Assembly (NCBI RefSeq): GCF_017299535.1
Contig: NZ_CP071238.1
Span: 2,728,001-2,792,000 of the forward strand
Length of the DNA stretch: 64,000 nucleotides
Source: Serratia marcescens subsp. marcescens ATCC 13880
GTDB taxonomy: Bacteria > Pseudomonadota > Gammaproteobacteria > Enterobacterales > Enterobacteriaceae
Direction: 5' to 3'
The translations under genes and the position numbers were made by a program. Position 1 is the stretch's first letter. The number at the start of each line of letters is the position of its first letter. The notes beneath the pieces were generated by a model. That model was not told where the DNA came from. It saw only the letters and a list, made by a program, of their open reading frames with translations, and did not search any database. Shown piece by piece: positions 1 to 8,807 of the stretch.

Positions 1-69
1 TCGTTGTCCCATAAACGTGTTCTATACTTCTGCCGCAAGGAACGCCAGACAGCCCGAGAGGAGACTCGC

Positions 70-768
70 ATGTTACCAATCAGCACCGCAGATATCTTGA
101 AAGTCGTCTTACCGACCGTCATTACGCTGTTTATCGCCGTGGTCAAAACCCCTTTTCGCATTCGGCGGGAAAAACACGATAAGCTGCTCAAACTGCTCGA
201 GTCTGTCGAGAAACCCCACGCCGCCCCCATTTGCCTGCTGCAGTTTCGAGACTATATGGGAAATAAAACCATCAGGCTGACGGCATTGCGGCTACTGCTG
301 GCGCTGCCGGACAGTGTGACGGCGCTGGAACGTTATCGTTTCACCGGTGGCCGCCAGCAAATCCTGCGCGCCACGTCCGCAGGCTTCGTTTTGCGGCCAA
401 ACGCCGATAGCAAGTTCAAACGTTTTTTGCTTTCCGGCCGTTATTTCTTGCTGTACCTGCTGTTCGTCACGCTGCTGGTGCTATTGCTGGCACTGGCGCA
501 ATGGGGGCTGCGTGGGGTAGAAATCACCACCACGTCGATCACCTATCTGACCGGCGCGCACATTGGCGACGGCTGGCAACTGCTGTTCCTCGGCTTATTG
601 TTTACTATCATTATGCTTAGCCTGGTATTCATGATTTTCAGACAGTTGATGCTGGCGGGCAATCTCAGCTCGGAAAGCGCCTTTTATCGTTACTATCAAC
701 AGGCGCGTGAGGAACAACGATGCCGGGAAGTCCTGAGACAACTGCGCGCTGCGCTGCGCCGAACCTGA
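70..768 (+). CDS. Hypothetical inner-membrane protein, two strong TM segments
   Basis: I do not recognise this 232-residue protein. It has a hydrophobic stretch near residues 12-25, then a basic soluble part. Two clear membrane segments follow at about residues 127-146 (rich in L, V and F) and 171-190. The last 30 residues are charged and probably helical. The ATG at 70 is preferred over an upstream start at 4 because GAGGAG lies at 58-63 and hydrophobicity begins soon after. The stop is 5 bases before the start of the next gene, so the two may be co-transcribed. The function is unknown. Confidence 0.6.
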   Translation: MLPISTADILKVVLPTVITLFIAVVKTPFRIRREKHDKLLKLLESVEKPHAAPICLLQFRDYMGNKTIRLTALRLLLALPDSVTALERYRFTGGRQQILRATSAGFVLRPNADSKFKRFLLSGRYFLLYLLFVTLLVLLLALAQWGLRGVEITTTSITYLTGAHIGDGWQLLFLGLLFTIIMLSLVFMIFRQLMLAGNLSSESAFYRYYQQAREEQRCREVLRQLRAALRRT

Positions 769-773
769 CGAGA

Positions 774-1811
774 ATGCGCCGCCTGCGCTGCATCGCAATG
801 GCCGTCCTGCTGCTGTTCGGCCAATCGGCTCGTGCAGAGCCGGTGTTAGAACGCCTCGCCACGCCCTATCACGCGCCGACGGCGGCGGGTTCACTGCCTT
901 ATTTTGTCGCTCACGCTCACTCCCTCCAGCCGCGTACCGCGCTGGTGGTGATGCACGGGCATCCACGCGACGCCGCCAAGACGTTGCAAGCGGCGATCGA
1001 TGCCGCGCAGGGAGCGGGAGACAACGGCTTGCTGGTCGCCCCGCTGTTCCAGGTGCCGGTAAAACTCGCCGTCCACTGCCATTCCGCCGGTCTGCCCCAG
1101 CCGCAAGACGGTGACGCTCTCTGGCGCTGCGGCTCGTGGATCGCAGGCGGTTTGGATAATGGCGGGAAAACCGGCTCGTTCAACGCCATGGATAACCTGC
1201 TGGCCGATCTGAAACGGCGTTGGCCGTCGCTGCAGTCGATAACCGTGGCCGGTTTTTCCGCCGGCGCCCAGTTCGTGCAACATTATGTCGGCTTTGCTCA
1301 ACCGCCAAGCGGAGTGCGTCTGCGCTATGTGGTGGCCGATCCCGGCAGCTGGCTCTATTTTGATCGCCTGCGCCCTCTGCCCGCAAGCTGGGGAAGCTGC
1401 GGCAGTGAGAAAACCTGCCGCTTCCGCTGGCAAACGCTGGACGCCGGCCGTTGTCCGCAGGCCAATCGCTGGAAATTCGGTCTGGAAGCGCTTCCCGCTC
1501 ACCTGCTGCGCGCCGCAGACGCGGCTCGCCGGCGCTATGCTGCGGCCGATATCACCTATCTGGCCGCCGCCGATGATACCGGCACCGCGCCGGGCGCCTA
1601 CTATCGGATACTCGACAAATCCTGCGCCGCCCAGCTGCAGGGCCCCTATCGATTGCAGCGCGCCCTGGCCTACGCCGACTACGATCGGCGTTATCTGGCG
1701 CCGCAGAAGCCGCATCGGTTAACGATCGTTCCCGGCTGCGGGCACAATGTCGCCTGCGTCTTTCCCGCCCCGACGGCCAGGCAGGCGCTTTTCCCCATTA
1801 ATGCAGACTAA
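774..1811 (+). CDS. Secreted alpha/beta-hydrolase-like protein
   Basis: This is a 345-residue protein with an N-terminal signal peptide: a basic MRRLRC start, a hydrophobic core, and a likely cleavage after SARA near residue 20. GFSAG near residue 160 fits the nucleophile elbow of alpha/beta hydrolases. GCGHN near residue 322 is a plausible catalytic histidine. VVMHGH near residue 60 resembles the oxyanion-loop HG. Several cysteines in the mature part suit a periplasmic or secreted location. An in-frame ATG at 720 would overlap the previous gene, so the ATG at 774 is chosen because it starts the signal peptide. The substrate cannot be inferred. Confidence 0.65.
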   Translation: MRRLRCIAMAVLLLFGQSARAEPVLERLATPYHAPTAAGSLPYFVAHAHSLQPRTALVVMHGHPRDAAKTLQAAIDAAQGAGDNGLLVAPLFQVPVKLAVHCHSAGLPQPQDGDALWRCGSWIAGGLDNGGKTGSFNAMDNLLADLKRRWPSLQSITVAGFSAGAQFVQHYVGFAQPPSGVRLRYVVADPGSWLYFDRLRPLPASWGSCGSEKTCRFRWQTLDAGRCPQANRWKFGLEALPAHLLRAADAARRRYAAADITYLAAADDTGTAPGAYYRILDKSCAAQLQGPYRLQRALAYADYDRRYLAPQKPHRLTIVPGCGHNVACVFPAPTARQALFPINAD

Positions 1812-1891
1812 TAATAACGGCAATGAAATAAACCCTTGCCGATAAATCGGACAATATCGCCGATAAAGCGCTGGCAATAGCGTTATTATTA
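1809..1891. other. Structured intergenic element closed by an 11-bp inverted repeat
   Basis: TAATAATAACG at 1809-1819 is the exact reverse complement of CGTTATTATTA at 1881-1891. The 61 bases between them contain further short self-complementary pieces, such as GGCAA/TTGCC at 1819-1840 and TATC/GATA around 1855-1865. The left arm includes the stop codon of the hydrolase gene. It could be a transcript-end structure or a folded leader of the following small gene. There is no typical U-tract. Confidence 0.35.
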
Positions 1892-2005
1892 TGACTTAAC
1901 ATATTGCTATCAATTTTAATTCAAAATGATAATAATAAATCAACACAAAGCTGTTTCAGCGCAAATTTTAGGGGCATATACTTTTCTCACTACGAGGAGG
2001 TAGTT

Positions 2006-2254
2006 ATGTTACGCGACCATTTAAAAATAAACGCCAGCGATACGCTGGAAAAAATCAGCAATATCCATTTGCAAAACCAGGGCCAGGAAGAGATCAGTGA
2101 GTTCGTGGTGAAAAACGCCGCCGGCCTGCAGATTGGCAAGGTCTCCGTCCACGATCGTTTCAGCACTCGTCGCTCTTACCCCACCAGCTACCGCATCACC
2201 CAAACCGACATGAGTGGCCGTGTGGTGGTGGATGCCATGCGGGACTGTCTATAA
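2006..2254 (+). CDS. Small conserved-looking protein of unknown function
   Basis: This is an 82-residue soluble protein with no membrane segment and no signal peptide. A textbook ribosome-binding site GAGGAGG at 1994-2000 ends 5 bases before the ATG at 2006. It therefore decides the start against longer in-frame openings from 1904. The sequence alternates charged helix-like parts (residues 1-35) with likely beta strands (FVVKNA, QIGKVSVHD, SYRITQTD). A hairpin with a perfect 10-bp stem follows at 2301-2324. I do not recognise a family. Confidence 0.6.
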   Translation: MLRDHLKINASDTLEKISNIHLQNQGQEEISEFVVKNAAGLQIGKVSVHDRFSTRRSYPTSYRITQTDMSGRVVVDAMRDCL

Positions 2255-2300
2255 GCGTAACCACTCGCTGAAATAGCGAAACAATAATGTGATGATGGCA

Positions 2301-2327
2301 ACCCTGTTTATTATTAAACGGGGTTTA
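2301..2327 (+). terminator. Hairpin after the 82-aa gene
   Basis: ACCCTGTTTA (2301-2310), loop TTAT, then TAAACGGGGT form a 10-bp stem with one T-G pair, followed by a short TT(T)AT run. It probably ends the transcript of the small gene at 2006. Confidence 0.5.
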
Positions 2328-2370
2328 TCGCGTGGAAAAATTAATTACCTTCGTTGTTGCAGCGTCGAGA

Positions 2371-2398
2371 AAATAAAGCCCCCGCATTAGACGGGGGC
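2371..2398 (-). terminator. Rho-independent terminator of mppA
   Basis: On the minus strand GCCCCCGTCTAATGCGGGGGC is followed by a T-rich tail (plus-strand AAATAAA at 2371-2377). It lies 16 bases after the mppA stop codon. Confidence 0.75.
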
Positions 2399-2413
2399 GA
2401 TCAATAAATCGAC

Positions 2414-4048
2414 TCAGTGTTTGATGATATACATCGTTTGACTATAGGCCACGTCTTCCGGATTGGTGATCGGGTAGCCTTTTACCCACGGTTTGATCAG
2501 GCGGCCGTTGGTGTATTGGTAAATCGGCGCGATCGGCGCCTGATCGGCAATGATCTGTTCCATTTTGTTGTAATCGGCGGTCACCGCCGCCGGATTGGTT
2601 TCCCGCCCCGCCTGCGCCAGCAGCTTGTCGTAGTCCGCGTTCTTGAACTTGGCGATGTTGCCGCTGTGGGTGGAGGTCAGCAGCGACAGGAAGGTCGACG
2701 CCTCGTTATAGTCACCCACCCAGGAGGCGCGGATCACATCGAAATTGCCGGTGTTGCGGCTGTCGATATAGGTTTTCCACTCCTGATTCTGCAGCTTGAC
2801 GTCAATACCGAGCTTTTTCTTCCACATCGAGGCCACGGCGATGGCGATCTTCTGGTGGCTTTCCGAGGTGTTATACAGCAGCGTCAGCTTCAGCGGGTTG
2901 TTCGGGCCGTAACCGGCCGCCTGCAGCAACGCCTTGGCCTGTGCATCCAACTCCGCCTGGGATTGCTGTTGCAGCAAGCTCGCTTCCGGTTTGAACCCGG
3001 CGGTCACATCCGGCGTGAAGTGATAGGCCGGTTTTTCGCCGGTGCCCAGCACTTTTTCCGCGATAATCTTGCGATCGATGGCGTAGGACAAAGCCTGGCG
3101 CACCCGCACGTCGTTGGTTGGCGCGCGCTGGGTGTTAAACGCGTAGTAATAGGTGCCGAGCTGATCCGGCGTGTACACCTGTCCCGGAATGTCTTTCAGC
3201 AGCTTCTGATACATGTTTTTCGGGAAGGATTCGGTGATGTCGATGTCACCCGCCAGGTAACGCTTGGTGGCGTTGGATTCCTGGTTGATCGGCACGAAGG
3301 TCACTTTAGTCAGCACGGTACGCGCATGATCCCAGTAATGGTCGTTAGGCGTCAGCACCAGCTTCTCGTTCACCACCCGCTCCTGCAGTTTGAACGCGCC
3401 GTTGCCCACCAGATTGCCGACCTTGGTCCAATCATTGCCGTATTTTTCCACCACCGTCTTATTGACCGGGAACAGGCTGAAGTTGGCCGTCAGGCTGACG
3501 AAGTACGGCACCGGTTTGTCCAGCTGCACTTTAAGCGTGTAGTCGTCCGGCGCCGACACGCCTAAACGATCGGCCGGCAATTTGCCGCTGATGATCTGCT
3601 CGGCGTTCTGGATCCCCGCCAGCTGCGCGAACCAGGCGAACGGCGACAGGTTTTTCGGCTCTACCAGCCGCTGCCAGCTGTAAACGAAATCCTTAGCCGT
3701 GACAGGGTCACCGTTTGACCACCGCGCGTCTTTGCGCAGATGGAAGATATAAGTCTGGTTGTCGCTGGTCTGCCAACGCGTGGCGACGCCGGGGATCACT
3801 TTACCGCTGGCGTCCTGATTGACCAGCCCTTCGAACAGATCGCGCGCCAGCTGAGCCTCCGGCAAGCCTACCGCTTTGATCGGATCGAGCGAGGCCGGTT
3901 CGTCTTTAATGTGGCGCACGATTTCCTGTTTGGCCGCCAACGCGGTGCCCGGGGGAACCTGCGCCGCCATAGCGCTGCTCATACAGGCGCCGATCGCCGC
4001 CGCGCAAAGCGCCAAACGAAAACCCCGTTGCATTCTTCTTCCCGTCAT
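2414..4048 (-). CDS. mppA: Periplasmic murein tripeptide-binding protein MppA
   Basis: This is a 544-residue extracellular solute-binding protein of family 5 (OppA/DppA/MppA). It matches E. coli MppA almost residue for residue in many stretches, for example VRHIKDEPASLDP, NMYQKLLKDIPGQVY and IRASWVGDYNEAS. MppA captures L-Ala-D-Glu-meso-Dap from cell-wall turnover and feeds it to the Opp permease. A signal peptide of about 28 residues ends near AMA. GGGGGA about 8 bases upstream supports the start at 4048; an ATG 5 codons later is possible. The neighbouring mpaA and ycjG act on the same peptide, as in E. coli. Confidence 0.93.
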   Translation of the reverse strand: MTGRRMQRGFRLALCAAAIGACMSSAMAAQVPPGTALAAKQEIVRHIKDEPASLDPIKAVGLPEAQLARDLFEGLVNQDASGKVIPGVATRWQTSDNQTYIFHLRKDARWSNGDPVTAKDFVYSWQRLVEPKNLSPFAWFAQLAGIQNAEQIISGKLPADRLGVSAPDDYTLKVQLDKPVPYFVSLTANFSLFPVNKTVVEKYGNDWTKVGNLVGNGAFKLQERVVNEKLVLTPNDHYWDHARTVLTKVTFVPINQESNATKRYLAGDIDITESFPKNMYQKLLKDIPGQVYTPDQLGTYYYAFNTQRAPTNDVRVRQALSYAIDRKIIAEKVLGTGEKPAYHFTPDVTAGFKPEASLLQQQSQAELDAQAKALLQAAGYGPNNPLKLTLLYNTSESHQKIAIAVASMWKKKLGIDVKLQNQEWKTYIDSRNTGNFDVIRASWVGDYNEASTFLSLLTSTHSGNIAKFKNADYDKLLAQAGRETNPAAVTADYNKMEQIIADQAPIAPIYQYTNGRLIKPWVKGYPITNPEDVAYSQTMYIIKH

Positions 4049-4154
4049 TATGATTTTCCCCCGTTAACCATCTGAATTTTTTATCATATAGCACAAGATC
4101 CATCCGGCCTAGAGCCCGCGGTCGAGAAGTTGCAAAAAGTGCGATTCAGGCGAT

Positions 4155-4185
4155 AAAAAACCCGTGCGGCGCAGGGCGGCACGGG
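4155..4185 (-). terminator. Terminator after the 116-aa gene
   Basis: CCCGTGC (4161-4167) pairs with GCACGGG (4179-4185). On the minus strand the stem is followed by a run of six T. It lies just beyond the stop at 4207. Confidence 0.7.
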
Positions 4186-4206
4186 CGGTGTTTGCAGCGG
4201 CGACCG

Positions 4207-4557
4207 TCAGTCGTACAGGTGGATGCTGTTGATGCGGTAGCTGAACTCTTCGCCCTCTTCTTCATCGAACACGGTGAAAAAGCCTTTCTCAGCCAGCGGA
4301 CGTGCCGAGATATCGGTTTTTTGCAGCTGGCGCGCGTCGGCGTCGTCATAACCGTAGTCGAGGTAGAAGGCATCTTTCTGATAATCGATATGCAGGGTGA
4401 ACGGATAGTTCGATTCGTCACCGCGCCCGTCGTCGTTTTTCACCACGCCGAACCATTCCCCCTGGCGGATCTGGTTTTCAGCGTCCACGCCGCACAGCAG
4501 CGTGATGGTGTCATTTTCATTTTCGCTATAGCTGGCGATGATTCTGGCTACTGGCAT
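4207..4557 (-). CDS. Hypothetical acidic protein, 116 aa
   Basis: This is a small soluble acidic protein starting MPVARIIASYSENEND. It has many Asp and Glu residues, a likely beta-rich fold and no signal or membrane segment. The start at 4557 is chosen over a longer opening at 4590 because AAGAGG precedes it in the spacing expected for a ribosome-binding site. It stands alone between mppA and mpaA with its own terminator. I do not recognise a function. Confidence 0.6.
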   Translation of the reverse strand: MPVARIIASYSENENDTITLLCGVDAENQIRQGEWFGVVKNDDGRGDESNYPFTLHIDYQKDAFYLDYGYDDADARQLQKTDISARPLAEKGFFTVFDEEEGEEFSYRINSIHLYD

Positions 4558-4763
4558 GTTAAATCCTCTTGCGGGTGATTGGCTTAGCACTGCCGTTAGT
4601 ATAACAATAGCGTCAGGCCAGGTGCGGTTTAATTGGCGTTTTCACCGCAGCGGCCTCACAGATCGCGCAAACGCCGCACAATTGCGATGGGAAAGATGTC
4701 TCAAAGCGTAATACACTGAATAAAATGACAATGACTCTCGACCTTTCATCCAGGGACAACACC

Positions 4764-5471
4764 ATGACCGAACATCGACCACGCAGTGAACGTGGCCAGT
4801 TGGCCATCGCAGGAGAGAACTACGGCAGCTCGCTGCTGGGCGCGCCGCTGCTCTATTTCCCGGCGGCGAACGGCGGCCCGCAGACCGGGCTGATCATCGC
4901 CGGCACCCACGGCGATGAGAGCGCCGCCATCGTGACCCTGTCCTGCGCGCTGCGCAGCATCGCCCCCGAGCAGTTGCGCCATCACGTGGTGCTGGCGGTC
5001 AACCCCGACGGCTGCCAGCTGGGGCTGCGCGCCAATGCCAACGGCGTCGATCTGAACCGCAACTTCCCGGCCGCCAACTGGCGCTCCGGCGACACCGTCT
5101 ACCGTTGGAACAGCGCGGCGCCGGTGCGCGACGTCAAACTCTCCACCGGCGGGCGCCCCGGTTCCGAACCGGAAACCCAGGCGCTGTGTCACCTGATCCA
5201 TCGCCTGAAGCCGCACTGGGTGGTGTCGTTCCACGAGCCGCTGGCCTGCATCGAAGATCCCGCCAGTTCGCGGCTCGGCGTTTGGCTGTCGCACAAGTTC
5301 GAGCTGCCGCTGGTGACCAGCGTCGGTTATGAAACGCCCGGCTCGTTCGGCAGCTGGTGCGCGGATCTGTCGCTGCCGTGCATCACCGCCGAATTCCCGC
5401 CGATCTCCGCCGATGCCGCCAGCGAGCGTTACATCGACGCGATGACCGAGCTGTTGACCTACCCGAATTAA
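4764..5471 (+). CDS. mpaA: Murein peptide amidase A
   Basis: MpaA is an M14-type zinc carboxypeptidase that cleaves the gamma-D-Glu-Dap bond in the murein tripeptide, so Dap and L-Ala-D-Glu can be reused. The 235-residue protein carries the zinc site GTHGDES near residue 50, the substrate-binding DLNRNFPAANW, the third ligand in VSFHEPLACIED and the catalytic glutamate in TAEFPPIS. These agree with E. coli MpaA. ATG 4764 is preferred over ATG 4725 because AGGGA lies at a good distance before it. Divergent mppA and convergent ycjG complete the recycling route. Confidence 0.92.
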   Translation: MTEHRPRSERGQLAIAGENYGSSLLGAPLLYFPAANGGPQTGLIIAGTHGDESAAIVTLSCALRSIAPEQLRHHVVLAVNPDGCQLGLRANANGVDLNRNFPAANWRSGDTVYRWNSAAPVRDVKLSTGGRPGSEPETQALCHLIHRLKPHWVVSFHEPLACIEDPASSRLGVWLSHKFELPLVTSVGYETPGSFGSWCADLSLPCITAEFPPISADAASERYIDAMTELLTYPN

Positions 5472-5474
5472 TCC

Positions 5475-6449
5475 CTACGGGGCGATATCGACGATCGCCC
5501 CGCATTCGAACGCCAGGCCCGGTTCGGCATCCCGCGCCAGCCAGGTAGGGCCGTCCAGATCGACGAAGCGCGCCGCCGGCGCCAGCGGCAAGGCAGCGGA
5601 TATCGCCCGCGACGTACACAACATGCAGCCGAGCATGATGGCGAACCCTTGTTCGCGCGCGGCCTGCGCCAGCGCCAACGCCTCGGTCAAGCCGCCGGTT
5701 TTGTCCAATTTGATGTTGACCATCTGATAGCGCTGCGCCAACTGCGGCAGATCGGCGCGGGTGTGGCAGCTTTCATCGGCGCAGATCGGCAGCGGATGAA
5801 TAAAGTGCTCCAACGCGGCGTCGTCACCGGCCGGCAACGGTTGCTCCAGCATCGCCACGCCGAGATCGGCCAGCAGCTGGCAGCGCGCCGCCAGCCCTTC
5901 CGCCTGCCAGGACTCATTGGCGTCGACGATCAGCGTCGTCTGCGGCACCGCGGCGCGGATCGCCACCAGCCGCTCGCTGATATAGTGATCGTCGAGTTTG
6001 ATTTTCAGCAGTGTGGCGCCCTGCCGCTCCAGCTCGCGCGCGGCGAAGGCCATCGCTTCCGGCGTGCCAATGCTGACGGTCTGCGCCATGCGGATCTGCG
6101 CCGGCGCCGTCACGCCGCTGCGCTGCCACAGGCTCTGCCCGTGCAGCCTGCACTCCAGATCCCACAGCGCCGAATCCAGCGCATTGCGGGCCGCGCCCGC
6201 CGGCATCTGCGTCAGCAGCTGCTCGCGGGTGATGCCCCGCGCGATCGCCGGCGCCATCTCTGCCAGCTGCGCCATCACCGATTCCTCGCTCTCGCCGTAA
6301 CGCGGATACGGCGTGCATTCACCGGTGCCGCGCACGCCCTGCTGTTCGATTTCGACCACCACCACCCGGGCTTCGGTGCGGCTGCCGCGCGCAATCACGA
6401 AGGCGGTATGCAGCGGCCAGGCTTCCGGGTAAAAACGCATGTCTCTCAT
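5475..6449 (-). CDS. ycjG: L-Ala-D/L-Glu epimerase
   Basis: This is an enolase-superfamily enzyme of the muconate lactonizing subgroup that epimerises L-Ala-D-Glu to L-Ala-L-Glu, the product released by MpaA. The 324 residues show the acid/base lysine motif LKIKLD, the metal ligands in IVDANESW, MLEQPLP and ICADESC, and the second lysine in NIKLDKTGG. They match E. coli YcjG closely. The start at 6449 is supported by AGGAG upstream; ATG 6440 is an alternative. It converges on mpaA with only a few bases between the stops. Confidence 0.92.
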   Translation of the reverse strand: MRDMRFYPEAWPLHTAFVIARGSRTEARVVVVEIEQQGVRGTGECTPYPRYGESEESVMAQLAEMAPAIARGITREQLLTQMPAGAARNALDSALWDLECRLHGQSLWQRSGVTAPAQIRMAQTVSIGTPEAMAFAARELERQGATLLKIKLDDHYISERLVAIRAAVPQTTLIVDANESWQAEGLAARCQLLADLGVAMLEQPLPAGDDAALEHFIHPLPICADESCHTRADLPQLAQRYQMVNIKLDKTGGLTEALALAQAAREQGFAIMLGCMLCTSRAISAALPLAPAARFVDLDGPTWLARDAEPGLAFECGAIVDIAP

Positions 6450-6582
6450 AACGGCTCCTGAGCGAAAACTGCGCATTCAGCCAGGCTGATGCGCCGGTGA
6501 TGTTTTATAGAACAGTCTAATATATACAACTATTTAGCAAACTTTGATATCCAATCCGTCCCGGTTGTCATAAACTGGCGCC

Positions 6583-6643
6583 AGGGTGTGAACCTGATGT
6601 TAACTGCCGTTGTCGGCGCGCCGTTTCATCAGGTTCATACCCT
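6583..6643 (+). promoter_or_regulatory. Long hairpin in the tpx leader
   Basis: GGGTGTGAACCTGATG (6584-6599) and CATCAGGTTCATACCC (6627-6642) are inverted copies with a single difference that becomes a G-U pair in RNA. One more A-T pair at 6583/6643 gives a 17-bp stem around a 27-base loop. It ends about 31 bases before the tpx start codon. The role is unknown. Confidence 0.5.
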
Positions 6644-6674
6644 TTGTATAAACACCTGTAAAAGGAATCTAGCA

Positions 6675-7178
6675 ATGACTCAGACAGTACATTTTCAAGG
6701 CAATCCGGTCGGCGTAGCGGGCAAGCTGCCACAGCAGGGCGAACAGGCCAAGGCCTTCTCGCTGGTTGCCAAAGACCTGTCAGACGTGGCGCTGAGCAGC
6801 TTCGCGGGTAAACGCAAAGTCCTGAACATCTTCCCAAGCATCGATACCGGCGTCTGCGCGACGTCGGTGCGTAAATTCAACCAGCTGGCCAGCGGCCTGG
6901 ATAACACCGTGGTGCTGTGCATCTCCGCCGACCTCCCGTTCGCGCAGTCTCGTTTCTGCGGCGCGGAAGGCCTGAGCAACGTGGTCACCCTGTCCACCCT
7001 GCGCGGCGCCGAGTTCAAGCAGGCGTACGGCGTCGAAATCACCGAAGGCCCATTGGCGGGCCTGACCGCACGCGCGGTCGTGGTGCTGGATGGCCAGGAC
7101 AACGTACTGTACAGCGAGCTGGTGAACGAAATCACCACCGAGCCGGACTACGACGCGGCGCTGGCTGCGCTGAAATAA
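6675..7178 (+). CDS. tpx: Thiol peroxidase
   Basis: Tpx is a two-cysteine atypical peroxiredoxin that reduces alkyl and hydrogen peroxides with thioredoxin. The 167-residue protein has the peroxidatic cysteine in [13 protein letters not shown] near residue 61 and the resolving cysteine in [13 protein letters not shown] near residue 95. Its length is that of the E. coli enzyme. AAAGGA before ATG 6675 fixes the start; longer in-frame openings run through the leader hairpin. A terminator follows at once, so it is monocistronic. It lies between ycjG and tyrR as in E. coli. Confidence 0.95.
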   Translation: MTQTVHFQGNPVGVAGKLPQQGEQAKAFSLVAKDLSDVALSSFAGKRKVLNIFPSIDTGVCATSVRKFNQLASGLDNTVVLCISADLPFAQSRFCGAEGLSNVVTLSTLRGAEFKQAYGVEITEGPLAGLTARAVVVLDGQDNVLYSELVNEITTEPDYDAALAALK

Positions 7179-7179
7179 C

Positions 7180-7201
7180 AAAGCCGGCGAACGCCGGCTT
7201 T
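7180..7201 (+). terminator. tpx terminator
   Basis: AAAGCCGGCG and CGCCGGCTTT form a strong stem 2 bases after the tpx stop. Confidence 0.7.
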
Positions 7202-7212
7202 GGAAACACGCT

Positions 7213-7234
7213 AAAGGCGCCGCAAGGCGCCTTT
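7213..7234 (-). terminator. Hairpin at the tyrR 3' end
   Basis: AAAGGCGC/GCGCCTTT make an 8-bp stem next to the tyrR stop, and its minus-strand arm ends in TTT. Together with the tpx hairpin it separates two convergent genes. Confidence 0.5.
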
Positions 7235-7235
7235 C

Positions 7236-8807
7236 TTATTCTTCGCCCTCGGCGCCGCCTTTACGGCTGCTCAGGCCATACTCGCGCAGCTTGTTGGCGA
7301 TGGCGGTATGGGAAACGCCCAGTCGCTTCGCCAGCTTGCGAGTGCTGGGATAGGTGCGATACAGGCGCGTCAGCACCGAGCGCTCGAAACGCTTGCTGAT
7401 GTCGTCCAGCGAGCCGTCCAGCACCTCGTCGCCCAACGACATCTCCACCTCGAACTCCGGCAACACGATGTCCTGCGGCCGCAGCTCGTAGCCTTCGGTT
7501 TGCGTCAGCGCGCGGTAGATGGCGTTTTTCAGCTGACGCACGTTGCCCGGCCAGCCGTATTTGCTGAGGAAGCCGCCCAGATCGCTCGCCAGCTTGGGCC
7601 GCGCTACGCCCTGTTCATCGGCGAAGCGCGCCACGAACAGTTCGGTCAGCGGCATGATGTCCTGCGGACGTTCGCGCAGCGGCGGGATGGTGATGGTCAG
7701 CACGTTGAGGCGATAATAGAGGTCTTCGCGGAATTCGCCGCGCTGCACCAGCTCGGTGAGGTTTTTCTGGGTGGCGCAGATCACGCGCACGTCGACGTGC
7801 ACCTCATGCTCCTCACCGACGCGACGGAACGTGCCGTCGTTGAGGAAACGCAGCAGTTTGGTCTGCATGCGCGGCGACATTTCGCCGATCTCATCCAGCA
7901 GCACCGAACCGCCGTTGGCCTGCTCGAAGAAGCCTTTCTTGCCTTCCAGCGCGTTGGGATAAGCGCCCGGCGCATGGCCGAACAGCTCGCTCTCCACCAC
8001 GTCATCCGGCAGCGCGGCGCAGTTCAGCGCCAGGAACGGCTGTTTGCCGCGCGGGCTGCGTAAATGGCAGGCGCGGGCCAGAATATCCTTGCCGGTGCCG
8101 GTATCGCCGACGATCAGCAGCGGCGCATCGAGCATCGCCAGCTTGCGCGCCTGCTCCAGCACATGACGCATCTTGGCGCTCACCGCGACGATGTGGTCGA
8201 ATTCGGTATCGTCGTTCACCGACAGATTTTGCAGTTGGCGGCCCATGCGCGCGGTGGACTTCAGCATCACCACCGCGCCAACCGCGGCCGGCTGCTGCTG
8301 TTGGTCTTCCAGATAAATCGGCGTGATGTCCATCAGGAAGTCCTGGCTGCGGATCACCACCCGCTCGGCGTGCGGCGCCGTATGCTCGCTCTCCAGCCAA
8401 CGGCTGAAGTTATAGCCGCCGATCAGCGCCCCGGCGGTCTGGTTGCGGATCTTGTCTTCGCTCAGGCTGAACAGCGCCTGCGCCGCCGGGTTGGCCAGCT
8501 CGACCTTGCCTTTCATGTCGATCGAGAACACCGGTTCCGGCATCGACTCCAGCAGCGCACGCAGCGCGCGATGCTCGCGTTCGGAAGGCATAAAGCTGAC
8601 GGTGCGCACGTCGGTTACGCCGGCGATGCGGCGGATCTCCGCCATCAACGCGCGGAAAGTATCGAAATCCAGCTGGGAGAAATTGAGGTAAATGCGGCCG
8701 ATGGGATCGATTTCGATGCCACGTAAGTCAATGCTGCGCGATACCAAAAGATCGAGTAATTCTCGAGTGAGACCGAGGCGGTCTTCGCAAAATACTTCCA
8801 AACGCAT
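7236..8807 (-). CDS. tyrR: Transcriptional regulator TyrR
   Basis: TyrR controls aromatic amino-acid biosynthesis and transport in response to Tyr, Phe and Trp. The 523 residues show an N-terminal ACT domain (MRLEVFCEDRLGLTREL), a PAS domain (MPEPVFSIDMKGKVELANPA, about 90-180), an AAA+ domain with Walker A GDTGTGKD and LLDEIGEM, and a C-terminal helix-turn-helix (RLGVSHTAIANKL). The GAFTGA loop used by sigma-54 activators is replaced by GAYPNALEG, as expected for TyrR, which acts on sigma-70 promoters. It is slightly longer than the E. coli protein. Confidence 0.95.
   Translation of the reverse strand: MRLEVFCEDRLGLTRELLDLLVSRSIDLRGIEIDPIGRIYLNFSQLDFDTFRALMAEIRRIAGVTDVRTVSFMPSEREHRALRALLESMPEPVFSIDMKGKVELANPAAQALFSLSEDKIRNQTAGALIGGYNFSRWLESEHTAPHAERVVIRSQDFLMDITPIYLEDQQQQPAAVGAVVMLKSTARMGRQLQNLSVNDDTEFDHIVAVSAKMRHVLEQARKLAMLDAPLLIVGDTGTGKDILARACHLRSPRGKQPFLALNCAALPDDVVESELFGHAPGAYPNALEGKKGFFEQANGGSVLLDEIGEMSPRMQTKLLRFLNDGTFRRVGEEHEVHVDVRVICATQKNLTELVQRGEFREDLYYRLNVLTITIPPLRERPQDIMPLTELFVARFADEQGVARPKLASDLGGFLSKYGWPGNVRQLKNAIYRALTQTEGYELRPQDIVLPEFEVEMSLGDEVLDGSLDDISKRFERSVLTRLYRTYPSTRKLAKRLGVSHTAIANKLREYGLSSRKGGAEGEE

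Noticed and set aside
1917..1940. A Fur box upstream of the 82-aa gene
   Set aside because: Only about 13 of 19 positions agree and the region is generally AT-rich, so it is not better than chance.
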